Source: Oscheius onirici (taxonomy: Eukaryota; Nematoda; Chromadorea; Rhabditida; Rhabditidae). Taken from it: a DNA stretch of 64,000 nt. Positions 33,050 through 44,609 of the stretch are shown piece after piece (the stretch's first letter is position 1; every line of letters starts with the position of its first letter). The stretch lies in NCBI GenBank assembly GCA_932521025.1, contig OW051470.1, positions 6,310,501-6,374,500 on the forward strand. The letters run 5' to 3'. The translations under genes and the position numbers were made by a program. Below the pieces are notes generated by a model, which was given only the letters and a program-made list of their open reading frames with translations, was not told where the DNA came from and did not search any database.

Positions 33050-33716
33050 ATGGGACAGAAATCGAGTGAATTTACGATGAAGGTACTCTTTGTAATGATT
33101 GGACTGGCGGCCACTGTCTACTCCAACGACGATCCCTCTGCTTCTTTGAATGGTGAGTTCTCTTTCTGATTCTTTTGGAAGAGACTTTAGTGAACAAATG
33201 GAGACAGAGACTGGCCTCGGAGAATACAAAAACCTTTGGAAACTTGAAGGGAAGTTTGAAGGGAAACGAGAAGACGTGCTTCATGGCCCTTTGGCAGGCG
33301 ATGAAACCTGGAGTAAGCTCTGAAAGAGAAGAGACTCTAAAAGTTTCCAGGTCGGATGGGACAAACTGTTCGAGATTCAAGCAACGAGCTGTGATCTGAC
33401 TGCTGATGAGTTTATGACCATGACGGAGAAGATCGAGAAGGTTCAAGCGAAGGTCTCTGGAGATGTGAGCAAAGGTTTCTTTCTACAGAACAGAGTCTTT
33501 TAGCCAGCTCCAGTTCGCGAGTGGTATTCGAACGCTGAACTTGCTGAAGTTACTGGCATCGAACCTTCAGTCATAGCTCAAACTCTGGGAGACGACGGAT
33601 CCGTAGACAGTTCTGGTACTGGAGATACGGGAATTGATCATTCGATGCACATTCTTCCTATCGTTGAAACAAATGTCATGCACATTATGCCAGTCGATAC
33701 TGTCGCAACAGTTTGA
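33050..33716 (+). CDS. small secreted protein, unrecognised
   Basis: An N-terminal signal (M-K-V-L-F-V-M-I-G-L-A-A-T-V-Y-S, from the second Met at 33077, or nine residues earlier from 33050) leads into an about 180-residue protein. Four exons join in frame. The middle is helical with two Cys (K-T-C-F-M-A-L-W and S-C-D-L-T-A-D). The tail is acidic and then has repeated M-H-I-L-P and M-H-I-M-P motifs. A GGTCGC/GCGACC inverted repeat ends directly at the first ATG. It lies 193 bp after the TTR-like gene on the same strand. No family recognised. Confidence 0.7.
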
Positions 33717-34223
33717 AGGAGGAAATGAAGATTCGATGTGTTAGCTCAAAACAACAGGTGTCAGAAAAAGACAGTCAGCTGCTCCCGTCCAAAATGTGTA
33801 TAGGGGGAAGATAAAAGGATAAAAATTTAGTGTGACACCGATTTTAACAAGAAACGAGAGATCTTCATTGACTAGTCATGGCAGGGGGTAGGAGACGAGG
33901 GGGAAGTCGTCACGACAGAAGTAGCAACGCTGAAAAGTACTTGGTTAGTCAAAGGTGTTCAGATGGAAGAAGAGACAGGAAAGGAAAGGCTCAAAAGGCA
34001 CCTTGTAGAACCTACCGATGGTCCGCTGTGGTCTGATGAAAAATTCTGTTCTCTTCCGCATGTAGGATGGACCATGCGGACTCATCTGTTTCGACAGCTT
34101 TTTGTCTTTAATCGGCTCAGATTGTGCCCTGAAATATTCGTAGTAAGGAACGTTAGCGAGTCATTTTCGATGTCACTAAGCGCCCCAGTATTATGTTCAG
34201 ATGGGTTTTTGCCCAAAGCATGA
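33717..34223. other. intergenic before tRNA-Gly
   Basis: No gene seen. An open frame at 33963-34223 has no splice sites or family pattern. Confidence 0.35.
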
Positions 34224-34294
34224 GCATCGGTGGTTCAGTGGTAGAATGCTCGCCTGCCACGCGGGCGACCCGGGTTCGATTCCCGGCCGATGCA
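34224..34294 (+). tRNA. tRNA-Gly (GCC)
   Basis: A complete 71-nt cloverleaf. Acceptor GCATCGG pairs with CCGATGC, with discriminator A. The D arm contains the A box TGGTTCAGTGG. The anticodon GCC is at 34256-34258 between CTCGC and GCGGG. The T arm GGGTTCGATTCCC contains a perfect B box. A run of T starting three bases later is the pol III terminator. There is no intron. Confidence 0.97.
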
Positions 34295-37200
34295 ACTTTT
34301 TTTTCTTGTTTTTTGCTCTGAACTCACCTTGTGCAAACAGTGAGGAGGGCAACGAGGGAGACCAAGAGTAGAAGGCGCGGGGGCTGCGCCATTCGCCCGC
34401 ACTCTGAAAACTCCATATTATACGAAGGAGAATGTTGGCAAGTGACCAGCTCAAACAGAGAACCCCTTTGTTTTTCAGATCAACATCAATGCATGCACAA
34501 TTAGACGGAAAATGTAACCAGGTTGTGATTAAATCTGACGTGATTAGAAAGAGATTTATGAAACTTTTGGAAATGGGAGTACGTAAGAACTCCTTGTTAG
34601 TTTTAATTGTCTCTACCACGTGTGAGCTTCATAATTAAGACTACGCAAGAGAGAACGAGAGCCACTTGGACTCCTAGGGAGAAGATTGGACATATAGAAG
34701 TGTCCTCGATTTGGCAGATGGGCGCTTTACTTCCTAGAGGAAGTAGTACTGCCGAGCGTGGAGAAAGAGACGATCATCAAACGAGTGTAAGTACTGGCAA
34801 AGAGTGTATGAGAACAGTTACTGTAATTTCTCACATGATATTCAGAACGTTTCACAGGCCGAAAAAAAGCGTCTTTTGTCAAAACCATACGAACAAGTAG
34901 ACTTTTAAAAGAACTTGTTTCGGGTAAGTGGATCTTTCGAGAAGGGTGTCCGAGCGACAAACGATTCTAGTAATTACACAACTTTTACACCTGGGTTCGG
35001 AGAGCAAGGAAAGCCGTTTCAACTGAGAGTATTCTGAGAAATATCTCGTTCCAAATGAAGGAGACTTGTTTGTTTTGAGGCAGGTGAAGCTGTTTTGTAC
35101 CGGGCACAGTTGTTAAAAGGTACCCATTTCGAGCCTAATTGGAGGGAGGAAAAGAGGAAGAAAAGCTGCAACAGGACGCCAGAAACTTGGTTTGTCTGTC
35201 CATTTCGGGTAACACTTTTTGCGACTGGTCGCTAAGCGAAGAATGGTGTGGGAACGAGGTTCGGCGGAGCAATAAGAAGCGCTTGTTTGTACGCTGAGAA
35301 AAAGAACTACAGATCACGAGAAATAAGAGAAAAACAAAAAGTTCGTGGGAGGAGAGATGACCTTGTCCTAAGATATTCCTGACCGCTCAATCAGCTGCCC
35401 TCCCGCGCAGTCAGAAAGTCTTTTATTGGATGAGTACATACCCGAAATAGCACAGGAGGGAAGTGCCAGAAGTGACGTCTTCCGGACAAGTCTTGACATG
35501 ATCACCTTTGGAAGTTTAGAGTTTACTCTGGACGAGAGAGTTCGGGCAGCTTCAAGAGGTTTGAACGGAGCAAAATGCGGTAACTAGGCCTCGTAGGGAC
35601 TGCTAAAGAGGAAGGCTGAGGTACAAGACGATTCTGCTTTTGAACTTTGTTTATAATGTCTCAGACCGAAGACTAAATCTGTAAGAGAAGTTTTCGAGCA
35701 AAAATGATCAGGATTCGTCAGAGGAAGACCCTCTACGCTCAACCTGGAAGCAATAAAATGAGTCAAGACTTTCGTGGGATAAGGAAGGACGAGCCGTCAC
35801 TTAAAGTGAAATGTTTTCCCTGCTCTGAAGGTCAGAATATAGGGTTTTCCTTTGTGCGACAGGTCGTGTTGGTGATGTAACCCACAACAATTTATGATTT
35901 CCAGCGTCTCTTTCAGAAGACTCTCATTTAGATTTCCTGACCGATTAGGGCAGTCTTTTTTCGTTCTATTAACTCGGCCAGATAGTTTCGAGTCTGAGGA
36001 CGCGGATTCAAGGAAAAGGGGTGATTCTAGCCAGATAAACGAATGTTTGGTAGTGTCCCAACAGGAAGGTTCAGAGAGAACAAAGAATTGGAACAAAGAT
36101 GGAACGGAAATGACGACGGAACTTCTGCACTAAAATCCATTTCCTGACATTTTTGGAGAATTGGATCAGACTGAATAGGATCAAGAGCAAGAACTGGTGG
36201 TCGAGTCGGGTCACTGGGCTTATATCGGACCAATTCTATTGTAAAGGTAAGAGACGTGGAACTAAAAACGGAAAATTGTAATTGCTGATAAGGTACGTCA
36301 AAATTGTATTAGTCCTTTGACCAATTCATTTTCTACGGAGACCAATAACTGGCACGACTCGTATCTGTTCTATTAATTGCAGCTTTGGAGACTTTTCTAG
36401 CTCAAGTTTCAGATACTGGCGAACTGAAGAGAGATACTACTAGAGTAATTACAGTAAGAAACTAAAGAGCGAATGATCAAAAACCGGCGGAACTGGGAGA
36501 AATCTAATAAAAAAGGGCTGGTCAGCAAGCGTAAACCTCGAAGACGTATAGTCGTGGTTTAATCCGCCTAATCTGGTCACAAATTGGCTCGACCCGGCCG
36601 GCTTCTCGTCGAGTCTCTAATGTATGAACCTGGGATTTGTGAGTCTAATTGGGAGAGGCTTGGTTTGAAAGTAAGCGAAAGAGCCACTCGACGTGTTCCA
36701 GAATAGAATGTTGGGAAGAATTTATAGGGAGGGAGGTGCTATAAACATGGAAGAGATTAATTGAGTGGGTCTCGTCTCTATAAACTGTCGAAGAATCAAC
36801 ATTGACTACCGTATGCCAGCTATTTCCGTCTTACTCTCAACTGTATGAGGAGGAGGAATTTCCAGGTGGTTCTGAGACCGCCGTGCTCTCATCCAAAATG
36901 CAGTTTTCTCCCACAGCCGCAATGTGGGAAAACATCATCGAGGAGGCAGAAAAAGTTGGAACTTGGTCTCAGGACAGGGCAGAGATCTCAAGGCGAGGGT
37001 GGTTATTTGACAGGAAAACATTTCTAATTTGGAAATCTCGAGTCGAGAATAGCCGGGGACAACATGTCCAGTGGATAATTAACGGCTTCCAATCAGATAA
37101 AGAAAATTGTTTGAATGTCTCTGAAGTGTCTTTGTGCATCTGCCCCCACTGAGGACCATCGAAGTGGAGAGCAAGGGGAGGAAATGGTCGGAATAGCCTA

Positions 37201-38085
37201 ACACGTTGAACTTTGAAGTTGCTTTTTCCGAGAGTATTTTTGACCTTGAAGAGTCTCCTGAGACCGATGGAACAATGTTCAGAAGTTAGGATGAAAAAAC
37301 TAGAGACAAGCGTACTGATCACTCCCACACACGGATGAATGCTTTTCGTACAAATAGAGATTAATTATCGTCGTTTTTTTGAATTTGTGAAACTGAGCAT
37401 GATCTTCCGAATAAACACTCGGAAGAGCTATTCTGACATCACATTACCGTAGTTCCGGAAGATGTGCGAAAAGTGCACGAGGAATTTGCGCAAAAAGGGG
37501 GAAATGTGATGGGGCGGAACAGGTAAAAGGCAGAATGAATTCTTCATGAGGCCCTTAGTGAGGACAAAACGTCACACTGAAGAGGACGGTCAAGAAGGTA
37601 GGTCACGTGTATCGCAGATTTCGTAAAAGCTCAGAATGTTTGTTTGGCTTCTTTAAAGATTCCGTCCTACGCACTCTCCCACCGTGCTTTTTGGAAAAGA
37701 GAATGAGAGTGAGCGAGTCGTGACAAAAGTCACATGCTACTATATGGATGAGTCGACGGATCTGACGCCGTCCGGAACCGCGACCGGAAAACGACCATCA
37801 CGCAAGCTTCGGGAATAGCAGTCAGCTGATGTCAGAGAGCTGTAGAGCTGATACAGTGGCGGGAGAATCTGGTCGTTCAAAAACCAACTGAATTATATTC
37901 GGAGAGTCATTTCGACCCGAAAGGCTAACCTGATTCTACCATTAGGTCAGATTCTAATTACTTTTGTTCTCTGAATGGACTTCTGGTTTCCTCTCCGTCT
38001 CTGTTATCAGAGAAAAGTCAACAGACCCGTACTGTTTCGAAAGATTGCGCCTGAACGGGTATAAAAGTTCCGCCAGTTCAGCGAG
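34295..38085. other. 3.8-kb gene-poor region
   Basis: Purine-rich unique DNA with scattered open frames (for example 36802-37152), none with convincing splice sites, codon pattern or family resemblance. No long tandem or inverted repeat was noticed. Confidence 0.4.
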
Positions 38086-38159
38086 AGTCGTGTGGTCCGC
38101 TGTCGAGTGGGTTATCACTGTCTGAATCCCCCCACCTTCAATCCTTGACCCACATTTTT
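38086..38159 (+). ncRNA. Y-RNA/sbRNA-like pol III transcript, unit 1
   Basis: A GTATAAAAG box at 38059-38067 lies about 25 bp before the inferred start, and TTTCGAAAGATTGC just upstream could be a proximal element. The RNA would be about 74 nt and end in five T (38155-38159). GTGTGGTC (38090-38097) pairs with GACCCAC (38147-38153) leaving one bulged base. GTGGG pairs with CCCAC around a loop beginning TTATC. A bulged terminal stem and a UUAUC loop are the marks of Y RNAs and nematode stem-bulge RNAs, which act in replication and Ro binding. A second unit lies at 42067-42145. Confidence 0.6.
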
Positions 38160-39557
38160 GGAAAGCAGAGAAAAGAAATGAGTCACGGGCTGTGACTCCC
38201 ACGAAGATAGGAGGCCAAAAAGCGTGCTTCAATAAGTAGATCCACCATGGGAAGATTGAAATATTGCCGATTCAAGTGTTTGTTTTAGAGGAGGGCAGTG
38301 TAGTATTAATAAGCAGGAGCTTGACGCGATTCGTTTGCATTACTTCTAAATTCGGAAGAGGGTAGGGAGAAAAAAAATGGCATTATTAGGAGGCGAATGA
38401 ACAATGGACAGCCGCAGATTAATGTTCTAATACGAGAGTATGTAACGGGGTTTTTGACGCTCTATCGTCGTAGTAATCTTCAGAAGACAACCTTTCAGAT
38501 ACACCAAACAAGAATCAATTTGAGTAGAAGAGACCGACTGGTAGCAAAGTCCAGAAAGAAGATTCCAGAGCAGTCTCTCAGTAGCAGCAGAATCAAGAAT
38601 TTCTGCGAAAAGCTCTTCCTGGAAGTTTTTAGAAAACGAACATTAATTACTAATTAGTTACTTTACTAAAAGTTTATGTATAAGATAGACAGAACTTGTC
38701 AAAAAGAATTTCAGTCTTTCGTCTGATGGTACTACTCTATGGCTGCTCTCCTCTGGTTTCTTGAACTTCTCTTCCACCAAACTCTGTCATGAAACTCCAC
38801 CTCTTTTCCTGAACTTCTTCTCTCTTCGATTTATCCAGGTGATGTTTCTGTTTATGATCTAGGGGTTGACAATAGACAGAAGATACTGACATTGCGAACA
38901 GTAGCGCCACATTTGTTTTGCGTCCTTTGATTCTGGTACAGAGCCTGCAATAATGACCGCTGGTCTGTGAATCCGCCAATCCGACTTCGAGCTGATTCAC
39001 CGTTACAGGACTGCAACCGATCATTAAGCTCAAAATGCCCCTGAAACGTTTGAGTTTTTGTAAGTAAACCGTCGTTTTTCCTGGGTGCGTTTATAATTAT
39101 GTGGATTGGCCAAAGTCACTTTTCTGCAAAAAATAACCAAAGAATTTTTTCGAAACGTGTTATCCAAATTTGCATCATATGCTCAAATATGTAATCACAT
39201 TTGACATCTTTTTCATCTTTGAGGGAAAAGACGAACCCATTTTTTGACCCGTCTGCCAATTTTTTTTGGGTGCGTTTTATAATTATGTGGAGAGCACTGT
39301 ACGATCAAACAGTTGAGCAAGTCAAATCAAACCACCGGTTCAATCTTGGCATCCATTTGGTACTTTCTGTGTATTTGTTTCAAGTTCCTGATTTCTGGCA
39401 CAAAACAGCTTTGATTTTAAGTTTATTGAGTACATAGACTTTACACTAACACCACTAAAAAAGAGACCAATAAATATACAACAGCAACTGCATAAATGAG
39501 TACGGCCCATGGACAGACCCGCTGGATTTAAGATACAGAATTAAACAAAAGGCGGGT
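38160..39557. other. intergenic between ncRNA unit 1 and bZIP gene
   Basis: A minus-strand open frame around 38737-38910 encodes a short basic peptide with K-R dibasic sites but has no clear first exon. TGGGTGCGTTTATAATTATGTGGA near 39082 recurs with one extra T near 39268. No gene is supported. Confidence 0.35.
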
Positions 39558-40780
39558 TTACTTGGATCCCACGACCATAAGGACCATTCTCTTATAGTCG
39601 GCTACTTGAACCTCAAGAGCGGCAAGAGTTGTTCTCAGCTCGATGTTTCTCTTCTCGAGATCGGAACGCTCAGTCTTGCTGGCCTGGAACTTTTCGGCTC
39701 GCTTGGCTCTGCTCTTCTTCGAGGCCTCGTTGTTTCTATCGCGTCGGACGCGGTAGTCGGAGACTTCGTAAGGAGCCGATCGAACGGATGAGGTTACTGG
39801 AAGAGACTGATTCAACAAGATCTAGATCAATGAACTGACCAGTAGAAGAGGAATGGTTTCTCTGGCGGGGATTCAACTCGGGGAAGAACTCCTCGAGTAC
39901 ATCGTCGTCAGAAACGGACGAAGTGGACGCCGTCTGCTGCTCGAACACAGGTACAGAAGAAGGCTGTTCAATGGCCACAGGGGCCATTGGAACCGTCTCC
40001 ATGTACTGGACGGGCTGCTGGGCAGACGACGAATGAAGGTAGCTGTCCAGGGCACTAATATCGCAGTTGAACAGGGAATCAAGATCGCTGAGTTCGGCAG
40101 GACATGCATAGATGTCGTGCGAGTAAACGGGGGCATTGTGGCCTGAAAAGTCATTTGGTTAATTTCTCTTTTCCCAACACACCATTCTGTTCGTCAAGAA
40201 GACACCAATCAAACGTTGGCTGTGAGCGGTTCATCGCGAGATTCAAATCGTGAGTCTCGCTCAAAAGACGACTCCTCTCGTCGTAGGATCGAGGAGGAGA
40301 ATCCATAGTCGCAATCGGAGAGCAGGAGGGAACTAGGATCTGTAGGGATGTGGCAGTCGTAGTTCGTCGTAGGGGTGTCTTCACAATTGATTCGGCACTC
40401 CAATGAAGATCCAGAAGAGGTTCGTAAGTCGCAATCGAATCGGTACAGGGCTCGGTCAGTAGATGAGGTCCTTGTCCTAGGTCGACGTTGGGGTTGAGGG
40501 ATGGGTCGCGGTTGATCCGACGGGGTGGTAGACATGGTAGGGGCGACTGAATTTGAAATTGAGTTTTAAAATAAGAATTGGAACTTACCGGCTGTGAGGG
40601 CTGAGGCCAAGATAAAAAGGGTGCGACTGCCGGAAGCCGCTCCAAAAAGGGAGCGGCTAGGGACGATTCCGTCCATTGTGGTGAGCTGGGTGAGTTGACG
40701 TTTGTGTTGCATTCTGGTAGAGAGAAGTCAAAGGGAAAGTCTTCGAATGGATCGAAAAGCAAACGAGCGCGCTAACAGAC
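39558..40780 (-). CDS. bZIP transcription factor, 5' end unresolved
   Basis: A nuclear DNA-binding protein. The C-terminal bZIP has a basic region R-V-R-R-D-R-N-N-E-A-S-K-K-S-R-A-K-R and a leucine zipper (L-E-K-R-N-I-E-L, L-A-A-L-E-V-Q-V). The N-N-E-A-x-x-x-S-R core is of C/EBP or PAR type. The N-terminal part is a Ser/Pro-rich, acidic activation-like region (L-L-F-D-P-F-E-D-F-P-F-D-F). Stop at 39558-39560; introns join in frame. One 42-nt intron has no stop, so its retention would stay open. There is no in-frame ATG in the first visible exon, which has a stop upstream, so a further 5' exon is needed; a Gln-rich candidate exon lies at about 41207-41280. Confidence 0.82.
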
Positions 40781-41206
40781 GCGAGAAGATAACCTGAAAT
40801 CGGACAATGTTTAGATTTCTTTCCAGTTATCACTTTGCTCTCCTTTCTTTCAAAATTTCAAATTATCTTATAGGTCTAACAGCATTCTTTTTTTCAGTTT
40901 GTTCTTGTCTTGAAGGTACTGTATGGCCTTCAATTTAATGGTATTTGAGCTGCCATCTTTTGATCTATTGATCTTCTTTCTCTTTACTTTCGTTCCAACA
41001 ACCGCTGACTCATCTCACAAAACTTTTCGTCTCATTCCCCCTTTCCAACACTCTATTCTTATCGATTGGATGAATCATATGTCTCCTCTTATCAGGTTCT
41101 ATTCAGCCGAACTCGGTAAGCTGGGCAAAGACCAGTCCGAACCATCAAACAGAGGTGAAAATGAATGGAGAAATATGTACCTGTTGGTGGTTGGACTGCT
41201 TGAAGT

Positions 41207-41280
41207 GGCCAGTTGCTGTGGAGAGCTTTCGATGCTTCGGTCTGACCAGGGGAGGACCTGCTGGGGGTCCCGCTGCTGAA
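41207..41280 (-). CDS. possible upstream exon of the bZIP gene
   Basis: Flanked by a TTTCAG acceptor and a GTACAT donor on the minus strand. It encodes a Gln/Ser-rich stretch including Q-R-D-P-Q-Q-V-L-P-W-S-D and S-S-S-P-T-T-N. Its phase does not match the first visible bZIP exon, so another exon would be needed between them. Confidence 0.35.
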
Positions 41281-42066
41281 AGACGACTCGTTTAGAGACT
41301 TAGAGGAAGACAATCGATTGGCTTTTGTTCTGAGTTTGTTCTGGACAAGCTTTCCTGTGAAGGAAGGACTAGTATTGAACTGAACAAGGAGGAGAAAAGG
41401 TTGTGAAATGATGGCTTTGCTTCGGTCGCGGCGAAGACTCCGCCCCGATTGCACAACCGCGTGCAATAGACAACACATCACTTTTAGCGAGAGAAGAAGA
41501 CGCAGACAGGGGGAGGACAGCGGCAAACAGACGCGTTGCCCAGCGACCAACAAATGACGGAGAGAGGAGGGAGAACCAGGAACAGATGGAAAGATCAGTC
41601 GGATACAAAAGTTGAATCTTCGAAGAAAGGGTCCAATATCCCGAGAAAAGGAACATTTCGGAGAAAGATCGGCTGCTGACTAACCGCCACAAACCGGAAA
41701 GTGTGGGCAGCGGGGACGTCACTGGATGTTTTATGTCTAGTACAGTCAGTCACTAAAGTTGTCACTACAAGCACATTGAGCAGAGAACTTGTGATTTATA
41801 AGTATGTGCACATAGTACAGCTTACCCTGCAAATAAGTCAGTACTTCAAGTCAGTTACTTCTAAAGGTTGTCGACATTCAGTCGACAGTTTTTCCCTGTA
41901 GCTTAGTTTCCTTTTAGGACGAAACATGGAATTAGAAGTTGTAGGTTCATCGGACAAGTGAGACAGTCCCGAAACAGGTAGCATTCAATCTGGTCCCTTA
42001 CGGATTCCTTGACCAATCACTTGAAAAGCTCCTATTTCGATTCTAGTTAACACTACGCAAAAATCT
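41281..42066. other. intergenic, no gene supported
   Basis: Probable upstream or 5' UTR DNA of the bZIP gene. Open frames here show no family pattern. Confidence 0.3.
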
Positions 42067-42145
42067 AAAAAGGTGGGTCAAGGGAATGCAGGTGGGGGAT
42101 TGGGCTTGAGACAATGATAACCCACACTGCTACGGACCTCACGAC
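42067..42145 (-). ncRNA. Y-RNA/sbRNA-like pol III transcript, unit 2
   Basis: On the minus strand, TTTCGAAAGATTGC and GGGTATAAAAG (about 42163-42173) occur in the same order and spacing as at unit 1. The RNA contains GTGAGGTC pairing with GACCCAC with one bulged base, then GTGGG-TTATC and a matching CCCAC, and ends at a five-T run (42067-42071). The body has diverged more than the promoter and stems. Confidence 0.6.
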
Positions 42146-42707
42146 TCTGCTTGAACTGACCGGACTTTTATACCCGTTGACATGCAATCTTTCGAAATCG
42201 TATGGGGTTGTCCTTCATTTCTCTGCTGGCAGAGAGAGAGAGGATTTTTTAACCGAGGAAGCAACTATTCATTGACTGGAAAATTAAAGAGTAATAACAG
42301 GCCACTTCGTACAGGGATCGAGTGCTGGAAATTCAGTACAATGTGAAGAAAAAACGAGATTATTCGCGCAAGAGCATCCAATTCCTTGAGAACAAAGATT
42401 CGAGGGGTTTTTGGAACAGAATTATCTGTATGACTTTGAGGACAGTACATTTCTCTCAGATTCAATTTTTTGCTCGAAGGTCCGTCAATCTGAGCGTACT
42501 TCCGACTCATTTCCACCCCGACAGCCGTATAAGTCGCTCCAGCTCTCGTTCAACTCCTAATTGACGAATTGTTCGCTGAGCTTGAGCTATTTTGAGGTTG
42601 TTTATTCGAATATATCAACTACAACATCGGAAAATATATGACGTAAGTGAAAACTATAGCACAAATGAAAAACCCGCACGACTGTAACGTAAAATGAAAG
42701 TAGAACA
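42146..42707. other. spacer upstream of ncRNA unit 2 and 3' flank of the next gene
   Basis: Contains the ncRNA promoter and, near 42600, an AATAAA signal for the minus-strand gene that follows. Nothing else seen. Confidence 0.4.
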
Positions 42708-44472
42708 CTAAGAATACGGATTTTCTCGGCCTTCACTTCCGACTACACGACGATCTTGTTTCTCGTTCAGAATGTTCATAGACGAAACGAGCAGACGGTT
42801 CAGTATTTGGTCGTCAGTGTACTTTGCTTTGTTCTGCAAATGGAAAAGAATACGAGAAAAATGAATGGAACTGACCCAATCATAAGCAAGTTTCCTCAGC
42901 TTCGAGTCAAGAATCTTGTAAGTCTCTTTGGACATGACGTGAACGACATTCGGATGAAGGGAAGAAGCCAGCATTGAGAGTACGGCCTCCTGTTGATGTC
43001 TGTTCTTTTCCGAATAGACTTCCATCACATTGTCGATCATGTCGCTGATCGTCTCTGCATATTCTTTGGCAAAATCTTCGTCCAAAAATTCATTCTAGAA
43101 TCGAATTTGTGACCAGTTTGCTAAGGGTGTCAGGAGTAAAAGTACGTGGATCAGGTTTGGAAATGGGAGCTGTTCACGCTTCAGCAAGCCCAATTTTGAA
43201 GTCTTACCATGATGTCCTTAGCGCACTCGCCTCGTTCTGATATTCTGAGGAAAATGAACGATAGCAGGCAGATACAGCTGGGAAAAGGAGATTCAGACTT
43301 CTGGACAATGTCCAGAATCATTCTATGGCCTCGGTAATCGTCTCCAAAATTAATTTTCTATTTTTAAAGAGAAAGCTGACCACAAATTTTAGGCAGCAAT
43401 TGTCCGAACTCCCAGATGACGGATCGTGGTGCTTCAGAGCAAGAAAGTACCTGGAACAGACTATTTATAGAATAAAAGAGTTACAGACATGTGAGAAAAG
43501 AGCGACGGCTTTGTTCTGAATAAAGTACAAATTGGCGAGTCGTTTATCGAGTATAATCCGACTGATGGCGTACAAGAGAATAGCTTTCTCTTCTTCGTCG
43601 GTAATAGCTGACAGGTCACAGGCAGTAAGATATTCGAAGATTCTAGCGGTCTAAAGTGAAATTTTTTTTAAAGAAAAGCAGAAGATAACATTACATTAGT
43701 GATGACCAAATCAGCCCGCTCAGACTCGTCTATTTCGGTCAATTTCGGATGAATCAGACGATCTTTGGTGTATTTATCCACCTCCAAGAAGAATTCTCCA
43801 GCGGGAATGATCTGAACGACGGGAGTCTGGACGGCGAAGGCAAGCCAAGTAAGACACTTAAACAAGTTTAATTTAGTTAGAATAATGGCCTACTTGGATA
43901 AAAGAAGGACCTTTTCCCGCCTTCTGGGCCTGAACTGCCTCTTGCAGAGCAATAGAAAACATTCCGACACAAGGCAAAGGGCTGGCTGTGAGGAGACAGG
44001 CTTCAATTGCGGTTATTTGAACACTAGAAATGACTGGTAGCTTTTCTGAAGTGGTCAGAGCATGGTCTAAAGGAAGTCGGCAATTTAGTAAAGACAAGAG
44101 CATACGCTGAGGATACTTGCAGGCGATATCAAGCATGTTCCAGACATCGGAAATGGTGACGGCGTCCTTGTGAACATCTCGATTCTGATCCAAAAATGCA
44201 GCAGCTGCTTCGACACCTTCATCGCGGGGAATGTTCGTGTTATTTCTGTAAACAGGTCGGTAATAAGAGAAATTGAAAAAAAGATCAAAAAAAGTAGAAA
44301 AAACCTACTGAGGCATTGCCCAATCTGGATCGTCGATTTCGGCCAAGTCCTCAAAGACGAGTTCTTCAACTGATTCGCGGACCGGCTCCTTGAATTTGCC
44401 ACGGACAGCAGCCATGTTGCTGTAGAGATCGGCTTCCTTTTTCTCTACTTTTAGCTTCTTCTTTGGCGGCAT
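42708..44472 (-). CDS. helical protein, unrecognised
   Basis: A protein of about 440 residues in seven exons. The N-terminus is strongly basic (M-P-P-K-K-K-L-K-V-E-K-K), a likely nuclear localisation signal, followed by an acidic patch. The rest is predicted all-helical without Cys/His arrays, signal or membrane segments; recognisable landmarks are W-N-M-L-D-I-A-C-K-Y-P-Q, C-L-T-W-L-A-F-A-V-Q-T-P and L-S-M-L-A-S-S-L-H-P-N. All splice joins are in frame. Start 44470-44472, stop 42708-42710. It begins 137 bp after the exosome gene on the same strand, so the two may share an operon. I considered VPS35L but the match is poor. Confidence 0.75.
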
Positions 44473-44609
44473 CTGTTCAAATATTAGGATCTATAAATAA
44501 CTTATCGTTAGGTATAAGTCAATGAGTAGGTTTGCGAAATTCACGAGGCAATTGTAGCAAAGTGAAACCAAAAACAATTTATGACAATTAAAAACAACAG
44601 TGAGAACAA

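Noticed and set aside
34197..34619. Open frame running antisense through the tRNA-Gly gene
   Set aside because: Part of it is simply the complement of the tRNA, with no other coding evidence.
36802..37152. 116-residue open frame in the gene-poor region
   Set aside because: No splice context, no family pattern and no neighbouring exons.
38737..39033. Minus-strand open frame with dibasic sites considered as a neuropeptide precursor
   Set aside because: No clean signal-peptide exon or repeated peptide was found, and the candidate introns are too short to splice.
42708..44472. Identification as VPS35L (retriever subunit)
   Set aside because: Length is about half the family's and none of the family landmarks I know are present, so it is left unnamed.
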